Assembly: GCA_033816765.1 (NCBI GenBank)
Contig: CM066287.1
Location: forward strand, 2,232,001 to 2,296,000
Length of the DNA stretch: 64,000 bases
Direction: 5' to 3'
From: Nothopassalora personata
Taxonomy: Eukaryota > Ascomycota > Dothideomycetes > Mycosphaerellales > Mycosphaerellaceae
The translations under genes and the position numbers were made by a program. This document shows positions 1 to 11,493 of this stretch, one piece after another. Every line of letters starts with the position of its first letter. The stretch's first letter is position 1. The notes under the pieces are model-generated. The model ran no database searches and had not been told where the DNA came from. It saw only the letters and a list, made by a program, of their open reading frames with translations.

Positions 1-851
1 TCCGCATCGTTGATGTATACCTTGGGCCAAGATTCTTGGTTGAGAGTCTGCTTGAGGCTCACCTTGACGCTGTCAATGCACTGCATACAAAATTGCTCGA
101 TACCGTTGCTGTCGGTACTCGGCCATAATGTGACAGTGATTTGTCCCGCGACACGATCGAGCCAATTGCTTTGGCTGTGCTCCCGCAAAGCTACCTCATG
201 GGATGCTAGTGCACCATTCTGACTGACAGCGCTTCGCCCGACCAAGTCAGCAGCAAGCCTCACGACATGGTTCCTCTCGCTCAAGAACACCTGCAACAGG
301 CGTGTGCGCCGGACGTCTTCTTGTGCAAAGTCCAGTGCCGGTCGCGAGAGGCCTGTTGTCGAGGCCGAGAAGCTGAAGGTGCTCTTCGTCAAGACTGAAT
401 TGGTGAGATCGGCGGCCCTTGATATTGTGCCTGGCCCATTCCGCGCAGTATTCAGCAACTGATCGTGAGGCCTCTCCTGCCACTCGACAATGGCCATACG
501 CAGCGCAGCCGGCTCCTCGATCTCCACCTCTTTTGAGAGCCATTTCGCATCCGCCTTGATCTCGTCCAGATTGTAGTCGTCGCCACTGTTCTGTGATACA
601 TTGATGGGTGCCGTGAGCGTATCAAATCGTTTCGCGCTGTATCCTGAAGGCGCTGGAAAGGGTTCGAGCGGCCTGCTCAAGATGGCTATTGTGTCTGTGT
701 CTTGGAAGAAGTCTTCGAGGTGGTTGTTCTCGATTGCAGCCTCCTCGTCGGCGAGTGCTCGGTACGCCGTGCGCCATGATATCAGACGAACATCGCCAGC
801 GACGCATCTGTCGAGTGACGGAAGATAGCTGGACTCCACCACTGGCGCCAT
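1..851 (-). CDS. NUP188: Nucleoporin Nup188, N-terminal part (cut by left edge)
   Basis: This frame is open from an ATG at 851 to the window edge, about 283 codons with no intron seen. The start reads MAPVVESSYLPSLDRC, followed by an LISWRTAY segment. A later segment, IKADAKWLSKEVEIEEPAAL, is followed by RMAIVEWQERPHDQL. The same order of motifs is what I recall for filamentous-fungal Nup188, a large alpha-solenoid of the nuclear pore inner ring that binds Nic96 and lines the pore. The fragment covers only the N-terminal part of the solenoid; the family is normally about 1,800 residues, so most of the gene lies left of the window. It is transcribed away from the complex I gene at 1187, so the 335 bp between them is probably a divergent promoter. 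The assignment rests on motif recognition, not an alignment. Confidence 0.8.
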   Translation of the reverse strand, partial: MAPVVESSYLPSLDRCVAGDVRLISWRTAYRALADEEAAIENNHLEDFFQDTDTIAILSRPLEPFPAPSGYSAKRFDTLTAPINVSQNSGDDYNLDEIKADAKWLSKEVEIEEPAALRMAIVEWQERPHDQLLNTARNGPGTISRAADLTNSVLTKSTFSFSASTTGLSRPALDFAQEDVRRTRLLQVFLSERNHVVRLAADLVGRSAVSQNGALASHEVALREHSQSNWLDRVAGQITVTLWPSTDSNGIEQFCMQCIDSVKVSLKQTLNQESWPKVYINDA

Positions 852-1186
852 ATTTCGGTTTCCTGCTGCTGATGATCTCCCGCCGCGCAAGGGGGGGTTT
901 CTTATAAGCCAAGCAGCGAGCTGGTGCCAGACGTCAAGTATGCGACCATTCTGTGAGAAAGTCGGAGGTCGAGAGATCAAAGTTGAAGTCAAGACACTGC
1001 GTGGTGGCAGAGCATTCACTTTCTGATGCAGAAGCGCGTAGCTCCGTACCAAACAATCTACGCGCTGGAGTTTCTGAGCGGACTGCTGTCCGGACCAATC
1101 ACCACTCCGCTGTTGGCAGATGAGCTGCAGCATCGACAACCACCTCTTGTCCTAACACCCTGCCATTCACTCACACATCACCCAAA
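852..1186. promoter_or_regulatory. Divergent intergenic region Nup188 / NDUFB7
   Basis: This 335-bp gap lies between two divergent start codons and must hold both core promoters. I see no long open frame that looks coding and no clear repeat. No specific factor site is claimed. Confidence 0.45.
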
Positions 1187-1656
1187 ATGACCGTCGCCGA
1201 GACAGTAAAGGATGCCGCACATAGCGTGCAGGATGCTGTCGGCCTCGGACACGACCACGGCCACGATGCCCACCCACCAAGACGTATGCGACCATCCCCT
1301 CCACCTAGCCAATGGCACCCAATGCATATAAGAAGGGATTGATATACACGTACTGAACCCTTCTGCAGAAGCCACACGCGAAGAGATGTCCGCCCACAAA
1401 GTTCCTCTACCATACCGAGACTCGTGCGCCAGCCTTCTCATCCCGCTGAACAAGTGCCGGGTCGATAACTACTACTTGCCGTGGAGGTGCATGGTAAGAT
1501 AGCCCAGAGAAGAGGGACGGGCGACAGCAATGTGCTGATACTTCGAAACAGGATGAGAGACATTCATACGAAAAGTGCCAATACGAGGAGTTCAAGCTAA
1601 GAGTGAAGAAGATGGATGAGATTCGAGCGGAGAAGAATGGTGAGAGGAGCAACTAA
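1187..1656 (+). CDS. NDUFB7: NADH:ubiquinone oxidoreductase subunit NDUFB7 (B18)
   Basis: Three exons (1187-1283, 1369-1493, 1552-1656) join in frame to a 108-residue protein. The conserved core reads YRDSCASLLIPLNKCR and then WRCMDERHSYEKCQYEEF. Both halves carry a CX9C motif (CASLLIPLNKC and CMDERHSYEKC), the twin-CX9C signature of this accessory complex I subunit. Such proteins are imported into the mitochondrial intermembrane space by the Mia40 disulfide relay, and NDUFB7 sits on the membrane arm. The N-terminus is short and His-rich (GHDHGHDAH). Length fits the family (about 90-140 residues). Both introns use clear gt...ag borders, and the reading frame closes only with them removed. Confidence 0.93.
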
Positions 1657-1973
1657 ATATCAGGAGAGAATGAATTACACGAATACCATTATCCAAGAGC
1701 TGGATGTGCTCTCCCATGGCAATGTTGCCTTGTGAGCTAGCTGTCATCTTTCAAGGCAGAGTAGACTGAGATAAGCTACGTCTGTCTTGCTGCTGTTGTA
1801 CATATATCGCAAAGGGACATTCAGGAAGATGCTTGGCCTGGGACCAATTATGTCCTCCGTGGTGGGCCTCTGTTGTAGATATGGCTGACTTGATCAGGTG
1901 CTCTGAGTACAAGTTCCAGGCCGCGTTCGAGATGTCCTAGTACCGGTTATTCATCACTCCTCCTGCAGCACTT
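1657..1973. other. Convergent 3' intergenic region
   Basis: These 317 bp separate the stop codons of NDUFB7 and the BRCT-WGR gene. I see no coding signal or repeat; it presumably holds the two polyadenylation regions. Confidence 0.4.
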
Positions 1974-4130
1974 TTAAGCCTTCTCGGTTGCCGGGGCACC
2001 ATCGCGACCGAAGTCGACAACTCCCGATCCTGGAACTTGATCGACCTGGCTCTGAGACTCGTCCTCGCCTTCCAAGGGTATCCGGGCCTGAGTCGGTCCA
2101 GCCGACGGCTTGGGACTTAACGGATACTTTTCGCCGATGTGAGAGGCATCTTTACTCTTCTCGTTGCCACCAGACTGACCAATTGCAACCTTCTTGGGTG
2201 ACGCTCCTTCTCCTTGCGCCGCGACATCTGAGCTGCTCTTGCGCTTGCCTAGCACTGAACTATCAAGCTCGAATCTCTCGTTAGCCGCTTCCAGAGCCGC
2301 AGGCGGAAAAGTACGCGCTTCTGGTTCACCTTCGCCGAAGAGGCCGCGTTCAGTACTGGATGGTCGCTGCTCCTTGACCCGCGCCTCGTCAGCGAAGTCC
2401 ATGAGATCCGCTCGGGCCTGCTCAGCTGCTTGTCTATGGCCGAAGCTCTGGGTCTTTGGCATCTGAGAATCCTGCTGCGTCTGGCCAAACTCCTGTGTCT
2501 CCATCGAGTCGCGAAGGTCCTGTGTGCCTGGCAACTGCGAGCTCGGCTGCATCTGCGTGTCGTTGATGAAGTCGTGACCCGACTCAACTCTGGTTGGCAT
2601 CTCCTCGTCAAAGTTCTTATCACCGAAGTCGAATGGGTCTGTGAAGGCTGTGTCTCCGAGGAAGTCGAGGTGTTCAGTCGGCATGTTCTCGGTGTCAGCG
2701 ATGAGCTGCTGGAAAGCGTCATCGTCGGCGATCTCATGAGTTGGATCTGCAGACGCTGACTGCTCGGTTGTGTTTTCGCGTGATGTAGCCACATGTGGCG
2801 ATGTTGCAGTGCCGTCGCCGTTGGCTCCACTCATCCACGCCCCATTGTCGTCCTTTACTGGGCTAGGCGACCGTGAATCTGGAGTCGGGATCGGGACCCA
2901 CTGCATCGATCGAGGTTTCGCAGAAGGACTTGTGCTCAGCGGCGGAACCTCCAAGTCCGCGCCTCGGGGTCCATACAGCGGCGGATGGTAGATGAATGGA
3001 GCTTTGTCGAAGTCACTGTCATCTGAAGCCCGTCCATCATCGACTCCACGCTTCTCACGCTCGAATCGTGCGTGAGCGTCCTTGACGCGATCCCCCCACT
3101 CCACCTTTGTCAGCTCCTTATAGGTCTTTCTGAAGGCTCGGAGGGTTGTCTTCCAGTTGCTGCCGAGGGTGGCGATGATATTGTTCTGTGCCGCGATGTT
3201 GGTGCCGGAGTACTGGCAGTTGAAGGCGTAGGTATGGGGCAGTGTGTTGGATTCGTAGATCTGCAACTGGTGTGAGTTGTCAGTTCTGTTATGGAGGAGA
3301 CTTTCTTGCTGAACGCGCGATTGACTCAGGGTTTGCTTCATGACTTACAGTGAGAGCGTGACGCTGATTCTTGTTGTTCTTGAAGGAGATTTTAGTGAGC
3401 AGGACGTCGTAGTGGAACGCGCTTTGGTCCATGTAGACGTGGTGGTTCTCTGTGGCAAGGTCAGTCGGAGCTTCTTGAGGACACGCCAGCATATTTGCCA
3501 CTGACCGGACAGGAGTTCGTTCCTGGCCTTGCTGACGCCTCGTCTGAAGATGCCTGCAATCTGTTTGATATGGTGGCGTTCCTGAAGCTTGCTGTTAATC
3601 ATCTTCTGCTCGATTTTATTCTCTTCCTGGACTCGTAATGCCTCATCTCTTTGCCTTTGGTCTCGAGCTTTCTGCATCTCAGACACGAATGGGTCGGTGC
3701 TCTCGGTGTACACCTGAGCCATGAGCCCAGCTGCGCTTCGTGGCTCCCGAGCCTTCTCGATCTTGGCTTTCATCTTTTCCTCCTTCCGAGCAGCCTTCTC
3801 GAGATCCTTCCGCATCTGCTCGAACGAAAACTTGCCCTCGTGTCTCTTCGACTTGTGTTCGAGACTTTCTTCGAGCCAGTCGTAGCTGACGATGTGGATA
3901 TCCCGGCCATCTTCCTCCTTGGCAGTAAGGACTTTCTTCACGAAATCACCTTGCTCTTTCCAGGTCCTCTCGAGCATGACAACGTGTGTGATCTCATCTG
4001 TGAGTTTCGGCTGAAAGGTGACTTTGCCACCGGCTTCTTCGACCCAAGCCTTCACCTTCGCCGGCGGCCACTCGGGCTTCCACTGCCCCAACGCCACTAT
4101 GTGACACTTCTTCAGTGCGCTATGCGGCAT
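1974..4130 (-). CDS. BRCT-WGR domain protein without PARP catalytic domain
   Basis: Three exons (4130-3506, 3449-3349, 3266-1974) encode about 672 residues. Residues ~8-95 form a BRCT domain (CHIVALGQWKPEWPPAKV, ITHVVMLERTW, HIVSYDWLEESL). A basic coiled-coil segment follows (~120-205). Residues ~210-330 resemble a WGR domain (YDVLLTKISFKNNKNQRHAL, YAFNCQYSGTNIAAQNNI, FRKTYKELTKVEWGDRV). The remaining ~340 residues are acidic, Ser/Gln-rich and probably disordered. Fungal PARPs such as Aspergillus PrpA have BRCT-WGR followed by a catalytic domain; here no ADP-ribosyl transferase fold is present. A DNA-break-associated scaffold is inferred. The start at 4130 was chosen because an upstream in-frame extension is low-complexity Thr/Asn. 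An alternative exon 3 start lies six bases downstream. Confidence 0.75.
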
Positions 4131-4562
4131 GGTGATGTTTGAGTGATGACAGTAGTGTTGGCGGAAAGTGCTGTGAGTGCGCTCGGTGGCCGTTGTGGTG
4201 AGTGAGGTGGTGGTATTGCCAGAGACAAGACTGAAGTATTTGGTGTTGGTGTTGTTTGTCAAGATGAAGGACTTGGAAGCTTTTGTAAATACAGGAGCTC
4301 ACGATATGTGTGCTGTTGAACAGGGTTGCTGCGCCGCAGAAAGTGACTGCAACCGATGAAGTGAGCTGGCGGCGGTATCACATGTAAGCCTTGTTGTTGC
4401 CATGCGCTTGGAGCACTGAGGTGGACAGAGTAGACATGCACCAGCCGTTGGCCATATACATGTAGCGAAGCTATGCAGATACAGTCTGATTCGTGCAGCG
4501 CCAACATATGATCCACATCATAGCATTAGGGCACGCCTACGCAAGGTGTGACCGCGCGGAAG
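4131..4562. other. Intergenic: trpC 3' end to BRCT-WGR promoter
   Basis: The 432 bp between these two minus-strand genes contain the promoter of the BRCT-WGR gene and the trpC 3' end. No convincing coding frame or repeat is seen. Confidence 0.35.
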
Positions 4563-7040
4563 CTACAGCTCGATCTCCTTGGCCGCCTTCACAAAAGCTC
4601 GAATCTTCGCGAGGTCTTGGGCACCATCTACCTCTACGCCGCTACTGACATCCACGCCCGTGAGCTGCGACTTCGCCTCACCCAAAGACGCGACAGTCCT
4701 TGCCACGATATCTGGAGTCAAGCCGCCAGCCAGAATGACCCGCAAGCCATCGTCGGCATGCAGCAAGCTTTGCACGCTCGAGAGATTGAGCTTCTCGCCA
4801 CTGCCTGAACCTGGATCTAGCAATGGCATCGAGTGAAAGCCGCGAGTCGCAATCCCGGAGTTACCAGGCTTGAACGCCTTAATGACGGGCACCGGTATCA
4901 GCGAGGCCCATTCCAGTGGCTCCGACCCGTGCAGCTGCACAATGTCGAGCTTCAGCAACTTCACTTGCTCGAGTATATATCCCAAAGGCTGGTCCAGGAA
5001 TACTCCGACCAGCAAAGCGCGCTTTGGATGTTGTATGTGGTGCGCCGCTCGGTGCGCGAAGAAGCTGCTGGCTTTACTCCCGGCCTTTGCCAAAGTGTCT
5101 GTGTCCTGTGTAGCGGTTTTCTCGCTATTGTGTACGACTTGCGAGATCTGAAGAGCAGATTCATTGGACACACATCGTTTGCGACCCTTAACCAGTATCA
5201 TGCCGATGAGATCTGCGCCGGCCTCGATGGCAGCTCTGGCTGCTTCTGCACTCCTCGTACCGCAAATCTTGACCAAGAGCTTCCGCTGAGGCATAGCCTT
5301 GATGGCTTTCGAGTCGCCACCAAGAAGCTCGGAGATGAAGTTCGCGGTGTCCTTGGCCCGCATGAGTGCTTCTCCGACCAGCGCAGCGCCAACTCCGTTC
5401 TGCTGGTATGGCACGACGTCATTCGGACCTGCAATACCGCTGAGAGCACAGAGAATCGTCTCTTTGGGAACGGTCGCCATCAAGCGAGTCGTAGTCTCCA
5501 TGTCGACTTCAAAGCTGGTCAAGTTCCGGTTGTTGACACCGATGACTTGTGATCCGAGCTTTACTGCAATTTCCATCTCCTCTACCGTGTTCACTTCCAC
5601 TAGAGGCTCCATGCCAAGCGATTGAGAGTACTTGTATAACCTCGTGAGCGTCTCTGTGTCAAGCATTTTCACGATGAGCAAGACGGTGTCTGCACCCGCC
5701 AAGCGTGCCTCGAGAATCTGATACTCCTCAAAAACAAACTCCTTCCGCAAGAGAGCTGGTCGATTTGCCATCCCTTCGAGCGCTTGCCGCACACTACGGA
5801 GATCTTCAATACTGCCCTTAAACCATTCAGGTTCGGTAAGGACTGAAATGACACTGGCTCCGGCCAATGCATATATTCGCGCCTGGGCTGGTGCACAAGT
5901 CGAAAGTGATATGATGCCCTTCGATGGCGATGCTCGCTTAATCTCGGCCATCAATGACAGCTTGAACGGCGATTTCCTAAGCCTTTCTGGGAAGGAAATG
6001 TTGGGAGGTGATAGGTTGAGGTCGTAAGCGGCTCGCAGGTCTTCAGGTCTCTGCGATGGGATCTGCTTCTGTGCGGCCACCTTGACCCTGCGGTCGTCGT
6101 AGATTCGTTCCAATATCGACGGCTTCTTGTTGCCGTTGGCCTGAGACTTGACGGCCTTTGGTGCAGCAGTGGTGCCTTGCTTTTGCACTTGCTTTTGCAG
6201 ACGTTCGTTTTCTGCCCAGGTACCACCCTGCATTTTCAAGAAGTTCTGGAACATCGTTCGGCCGTCCTTGGTAAGTATACTCTCAGGGTGGAATTGTACA
6301 CCTTCCACCAGAAGCTCCTTGTGTCTGACACCCATGATCACCCCTTTGCCACCATCTGGTCCTGTTGCGATCCAGGACGAGACTTCGAGGCATTCTGGTA
6401 GCGTTGGATGAGTACCGGCAAGCGAATGATATCTCGTTACAGGAAGGTCTTGGTCAACGCCAGAGTATACGCCCTTCGAATCGTGGCGGAGTGGCGATGT
6501 CTTGCCGTGCAATATCTCTCCAGTCTGCTCTACTGTTCCTCCGAAGACCGAGTAGATGCACTGCTCGCCCATACATACGCCAAGCACAGGAATCTTGCCG
6601 CTGCGGATCTGTTAGTGATGTTACAATAATTGCCCTTCAACGGACTCGGCGCTTTCACTGATTGATGCCTCTTTCTTTCGGCGATTTTCACACGTGCCAG
6701 GTCATATTTACTAGCTTTGCATTCTACTTCGATCCTACACAAGTTCTGCCACTCACCTAAAATGGTTGATAGCATCTTTGCTAATTCCCGAGTCCGACTC
6801 TGGATGTCCAGGTCCAGGACTGATCACCAGTTGCGTCGGCTTCGCCGCTATGAGGTCGTCGAGTGCAATCTGGTCGTTCCGGTACACCGTGACCTCTGCA
6901 CCTTCGAGCACGAGATACTGGTATACGTTCCACGTGAAGGAGTCATAATTGTCGATGAGGACGACATTCGATGCTGTTGGTATCCTCGCAGCTGGTTGCG
7001 GATGCTGTGGCGAATGGTCGATCAGATCGATTCCCGGCAT
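4563..7040 (-). CDS. trpC: Trifunctional tryptophan biosynthesis protein TrpC
   Basis: Two exons (7040-6757, 6600-4563) give 773 residues, the usual length for this fungal fusion. Domain 1 (~20-240) is the glutamine amidotransferase of anthranilate synthase, with [18 protein letters not shown], the nucleophile Cys104 in GVCMGEQC, and GVQFHPES. Domain 2 (~265-520) is indole-3-glycerol-phosphate synthase ([34 protein letters not shown]). Domain 3 (~540-773) is phosphoribosylanthranilate isomerase ([26 protein letters not shown]). The protein supplies ammonia to the TrpE-type subunit and catalyses two later steps of tryptophan synthesis in the cytosol. The splice acceptor atccgcag before 6600 restores [13 protein letters not shown]; the earlier aacag would break the frame. 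Confidence 0.97.
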
Positions 7041-7327
7041 CCTTTGGTTCGTGTGAGGCTGGCTCTATGGTTGATGTCACTGTTCAAAAGTGTTATTTGG
7101 GGTCACAAACGGTTCAGGTTTTGGTGTCTACAAAGGACTAGTGTGCTTTGGGGTCTGAAGGCGCAGCAAGCCATCGACACGACGCGTCCGCGTCTTCTTC
7201 ATATTCACCTTGAGCACGTCACGGACCACCATCGCGCATCCACGCACACCAAGACCAGCATCGTGGTGCTACTGAGGCTCCGCACATGTCATAGGCGCGT
7301 CCCTTCTTCCGCGATCTGCACCACACC
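7041..7327. promoter_or_regulatory. Divergent promoter trpC / MBP1
   Basis: Only 287 bp separate the trpC and Mbp1 start codons, so their promoters overlap or abut. MluI cell-cycle boxes (ACGCGT) are the known target of Mbp1. One acgcgt occurs here at about 7180-7185, which would permit autoregulation. A single six-base match is weak evidence. Confidence 0.35.
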
Positions 7328-9524
7328 ATGTCTCGGAGCAACCTCATCTACAGCGCGACCTATTCCAATGTGCCGTGAGTGACCTCCCACCTCGTCGCTG
7401 CTGTGCGCCGTACTGACAATGCAGTGTATATGAGTTCAATGTCGACGGCAACCATGTCATGCGCCGTCGCAGCGACGACTGGATCAATGCGACACACATC
7501 CTCAAGGTAGCCGACTACGACAAGCCCGCCCGCACCCGCATCCTCGAACGAGAAGTCCAGAAAGGCGTACATGAGAAGGTGCAAGGAGGTTACGGCAAAT
7601 ACCAAGGTCAGTCTATGCGCCATAAGTAGACTTGGCTTGCTGCTGATATGGCGCTCCCATAGGCACATGGATCCCACTCGACAGCGGCCGGGAGCTGGCC
7701 GCGAAGAATGGCGTGCTCGAAAAGCTACGCCCAATGTTCGACTTCGTGCCTGGCGACAGGAGTCCTCCGCCAGCACCCAAACATGCCACTGCAACATCGT
7801 CCAAGCCGAGACAGCCACGTGCTCCCGCCCAACCCAAGCGTCAACCCGGTAAGAGAGTTCGTGATTCTCCAGCAGACACCCCGGCTAAGAGGAGCAAAGT
7901 CACTGCGCAGCCCGACTACGACCAGATGGACGTCAGTGTCCACGACGGCGAGACCCCAGACAATGTCACCATCGTCTCCGAGTCATTCGATGACTTCGAG
8001 AACTCCCACTTTACAGGATCGCGAAAGAGGAGAAGGCTCGAAGAGAGCATGAGCCAGGCGGATAGAGAGCATCAGCTTTGGGCGGAGGAGCTTCTGGACT
8101 ACTTCATGCTACAGGACAACCCAATGGATTCGCTGCCTCAAGCGCCGCTCCCGCCTGCCTCGGCCGATTTGGACCGATCCATAGACGACAAAGGCTATAC
8201 TGCGCTACACTGGGCTTCGGCAATGGGCGATATCGAAGTCGTGAAAGACTTGCTACGTAGAGGAGCCAACATCGACGTCCAGGCAAAGGACGGTGAGACT
8301 CCACTGATGCGCGCTGCCATCTTCACGAACAACTACGATCGGCAGAATATGGACAGACTCGCTGGCCTTTTGATGCGTACTGTCAACATGCAGAACTGGT
8401 ACGGTGAGACAGTCTTCCATCACATCGCACAAAGCACACAACGAAAGAGCAAGTACGGATGCGCTAGGTACTACATGGACAGTATCCTCAACCGCATGGC
8501 CGATATCCTCTCACCCGACGGGATTGTGCGCATTCTCGACACACCGGATCAAAACGGCGATACTGCCATCACCATCGCTGCACGTAACGGAGCACGAAAA
8601 TGTGTCCGTAGCCTCATCAGCCGAGGTGCTTCGACCGAGATACCGAATCAGTATGGCGAAACGGCAGACCAGCTCATTGTGCAGCTCAATCAACGCAGGC
8701 AAGAGCGTCAGAGCAACCGCCACATGTCTTCTTCTTCTCCGTATCAGTTCGATACCAGCCAAAGCACGATTGCGGTCGGAGCTTCGCGATCGCTCATGAA
8801 TGGCCTTGACGGCAACATACCTATCGATCCTCTGCTTGTATCACAGCACTCCGTGGGTGCTGGCTCTCAGAAGATAGACCCATCGGAGTCGTACAGGTCT
8901 GATGACGCCCTTGCACTAACATCATCCGTAATGCCTACCATTTTCAACCAGGCGAGGACCCTGGCGAATAGTATCGACACGGAAGTCGCTGAGAAGGAGG
9001 CAGAACTAGTTGAAGCCGAACGCGTTGCTGCTGCACGCCGGCAAGAGATAGAGCTCCTCAAGCGACAGGCAGAAGAGCTCCGCGCTGAGGAAGAGCAGGT
9101 CGGCGCGGGAGTCTTTGACGGCGACGATGTTTTACTGACAGAGCTTGAGAAGCTAATGCAAGAGTGCGAAGGTCTCACTGCCGAAGAACAAGACACCGTG
9201 CTGAAAGAACTCATCCTTCAGGAAGAAGCAGAAGCAGAGGAGAGCATGCAGACCGATGACTCGCTGATTGGCACCGAGGAGGACTCTCTCGAGCACAGAA
9301 TGGAGCTTGTCCAGGAGCTTCATGACCTCGTTCAGCAACGCAAAGACCTCTTCAAGACGATAGTGCAGAATCTGTCAAATGCTGGTATCGACGAGAAGCA
9401 GCACGAGTACAAGCGGCTGATCACTGGCGCGCTCGATGTGCGGGAAGAAGACGTCGAGGGTATGCTGCCGGAGATTGTGGCAGAGCTCGAGGACTGGCAG
9501 ATGGAGGTTGGTACAGCGTCCTAG
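7328..9524 (+). CDS. MBP1: APSES transcription factor, Mbp1/Res type (MBF DNA-binding subunit)
   Basis: Three exons (7328-7374, 7425-7606, 7663-9524) encode 696 residues. The N-terminal ~110 residues are a KilA-N/APSES DNA-binding domain ([57 protein letters not shown]). A basic linker with nuclear-localisation-like clusters follows (KRVRDSP, KRRRLEE). Ankyrin repeats include [20 protein letters not shown] and [21 protein letters not shown] long Glu-rich coiled coil near the C-terminus ([20 protein letters not shown] onward) is the usual Swi6 contact region. This layout is that of Mbp1, which with Swi6 drives G1/S genes. It is not Swi6, which lacks a functional DNA-binding domain. Both introns fall inside the DNA-binding domain. 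Confidence 0.92.
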
Positions 9525-9877
9525 GAGAATGCCAAACACCAAACTTTCAACCGCAACCCTTTGACTGAGGAGTGGATAGTATCTGGGCATAGCTTTCGCG
9601 GCACTGACAGCAAAAGTGTGCGCAGTACAAAGTGAATGCTGGCGCTTCCGAAGCGTACAATGCAGTCGTTGGAGATAGTGCTACATATATGTGCGTAGCT
9701 TCGGTGGAACCGCAGATGACTTTCTGCGGCATCGCGTAGACTTCACCCATGTCGCGGCGGACCAAATGTAAATGCATCGCTAACTTGCTACAGGTCATAT
9801 TGGCGACTCTCAGCGCAACCTGACCCTGCAGCACTCTACCTCGGCCGTTTTCTAGCACAATTGCCTCTCGCTACATA
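9525..9877. other. Intergenic, 3' of MBP1
   Basis: This stretch runs from the MBP1 stop to the TA target site of the transposon relic. I see no coding frame I would support. Confidence 0.3.
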
Positions 9878-10164
9878 TAGTCCAATGCAAGAATCTTGCA
9901 ACCCCTGTATTCACGCTTTACTATATCAGGCTATCATCTGGAGGGCGTCCGCAATGCGCTTTAATGGCCAGTGAGCGTATTTGTATAGTGCCAATATCTG
10001 GCCCTTCTTGAACTTAGTAAAGTCGCGCCTACGAGCCATATAGAGAGGTGGTTGATAAGGTGGTTAACAGGTTAGAGGGACAGCAACACCTTGAGAATAA
10101 ACAAGTTATAGCCTGATAGGGTAAAGCGTGAATACAGGGGTTGCGAAATTCTTGCATTGGACTG
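9878..10164. mobile_element. Tc1/mariner-type non-autonomous element (MITE), 287 bp, flanked by TA
   Basis: Two inverted repeats of 57 bp (9878-9934 and 10108-10164) match at about 52 of 57 positions; the differences are almost all transitions. Each begins with (T/C)AGTCCAATGCAAGAA and is preceded by a TA dinucleotide (9876-9877 and 10165-10166), the target duplication expected of the Tc1/mariner superfamily. The interior is only about 173 bp, so the copy cannot be autonomous. It keeps the start of a transposase-like frame on the minus strand (listed separately), showing it arose by internal deletion of a larger element rather than being a de novo MITE. It sits between MBP1 and ATP10. Confidence 0.8.
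9926..10039 (-). pseudogene. Truncated transposase N-terminus (helix-turn-helix)
   Basis: A 37-residue frame starts MARRRDFTKFKKGQILALYK and continues with AHWPLKRIADALQ before a TGA inside the left terminal repeat. The run KKGQILALYKYAHWPLKRIA fits the first DNA-binding helix-turn-helix of Tc1/Impala-like transposases, in which a basic start is followed by an ILALY helix and an RIA turn. Everything downstream, including the DDE/D catalytic domain, is absent. The call depends on motif shape and on its position inside a TA-flanked inverted-repeat element; alone, the peptide would be too short to name. Confidence 0.55.
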
Positions 10165-10392
10165 TATACTGGACGAACACATACCCGCCCACTAGAGCTC
10201 TGCGGCCTTACTCTAAGGGTGACGAGGGGCCTCGCTAGCTATACACTATTATAGAATTGTGGAAAGCACGGATCTGTACATTACACTTCCACGGGTAGTG
10301 TCGGTCATGAATGTTCAGGCCACCGCCAAAGTCCGCGGGCCATCTTCAACTTCCGACATTTGACCTATGTCTGGCTTCTGCACACCACCACC

Positions 10393-11493
10393 ATGAAACC
10401 TCCATCGCCTTTATGCCTGCGTGTGCTCCGCTCGCTCGCCTGTCCGGAGTCGACTTTGCAGCACGCAGTCTCACGAAGATGCTACGCTTCACTCCCGGAG
10501 CGACCACCTCCACCAGTTCCCCGGGCCACTCCAACCAGTGCACCACTATCTTTCAAACGCCATGCCGACGCGCAACCAGGCTTTCGCAAACGCAAGAAAT
10601 CCGACGACGATGAAGAGTTCGAACCGCAACCCCTCAGCCGACCCATCGGCATGCCTGACCCTCCTCGACCGGGCGAGAACATGGGCCTCGACGAACGCAC
10701 GTTAAGCCAACGACGAGACGACTTCGTGAACTACGACAAGCACCTCGAGCGAAGGTCCAAGATGACGAAGCAGATTTCCAAGCCTTACTTCCGTGACTGG
10801 AGTAATCTTCGCTTCCACAAGGGCAAAGTGTTCAAGAGCAATGAGAGGCTGTTCAGAGGGGACGTGAGCTTATGGTTTCCGAACTTCTATGGAAAGACAT
10901 TACGGAAGGACGATCAGCCACGAGATCTGTGGAGAGGTGACGGGTATAAGGGCCTGGGAAGGGACACGTGCGAAGCAATGCAGGGCAAAGTTTCGGCTGT
11001 GAGCATTGTGTCGAGCATGTGGGCGAAGCAGCAGGTCGATACTTTCTGTTCTAAAGAGCAGAATCCGGCACTGCACGAGGCGATCAAGGCGAATGCGGAT
11101 CTGGCGCAGAGAGTGGAGATCAACTACGAGGACAACTTTTTGAAGTGGTGGTTGCTGCAGATATTTCGGTACAATTTGAGGGCCGGGAAGACGAAGGAAG
11201 AGCAGGCAAAATACTTCATGGTGCGGAGAGGCGTGAGTGATGTGATGAAGGAGGCGATTGGGATGTTGAACGACAAAGTCGGTTATGTCTATCTGGTCGA
11301 TCAGGAATGTAGGATCCGCTGGGCTGGCAGTGCTGAGGCGGAGCCTGCTGAGAGGGAGAGTATGGTCAAGGGGCTGTGGAGGTTGATGCAGGAGGCAAGG
11401 GCTTCGAAGGAGAAGACGACGACACAGCAGCGGATTGAGGATGTCTCTGACGCTCCAGAAGAACCAAAGGCAGCAGCAGCAGCGACAGGCTGA
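10393..11493 (+). CDS. ATP10: Mitochondrial ATP synthase assembly factor Atp10
   Basis: A single-exon frame of 366 residues begins with a basic, acid-poor leader ([20 protein letters not shown], later RRCYASLP) suited to mitochondrial import. The conserved core includes [34 protein letters not shown], and [20 protein letters not shown] near the C-terminus. These are features of Atp10, an inner-membrane chaperone needed to assemble Atp6 into the F0 sector of ATP synthase. Length fits fungal homologues (about 280-370). The first in-frame ATG is at 10393; the frame extends a few codons upstream without an ATG. The C-terminus ends in a short Ala run. Confidence 0.9.
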   Translation: MKPPSPLCLRVLRSLACPESTLQHAVSRRCYASLPERPPPPVPRATPTSAPLSFKRHADAQPGFRKRKKSDDDEEFEPQPLSRPIGMPDPPRPGENMGLDERTLSQRRDDFVNYDKHLERRSKMTKQISKPYFRDWSNLRFHKGKVFKSNERLFRGDVSLWFPNFYGKTLRKDDQPRDLWRGDGYKGLGRDTCEAMQGKVSAVSIVSSMWAKQQVDTFCSKEQNPALHEAIKANADLAQRVEINYEDNFLKWWLLQIFRYNLRAGKTKEEQAKYFMVRRGVSDVMKEAIGMLNDKVGYVYLVDQECRIRWAGSAEAEPAERESMVKGLWRLMQEARASKEKTTTQQRIEDVSDAPEEPKAAAAATG

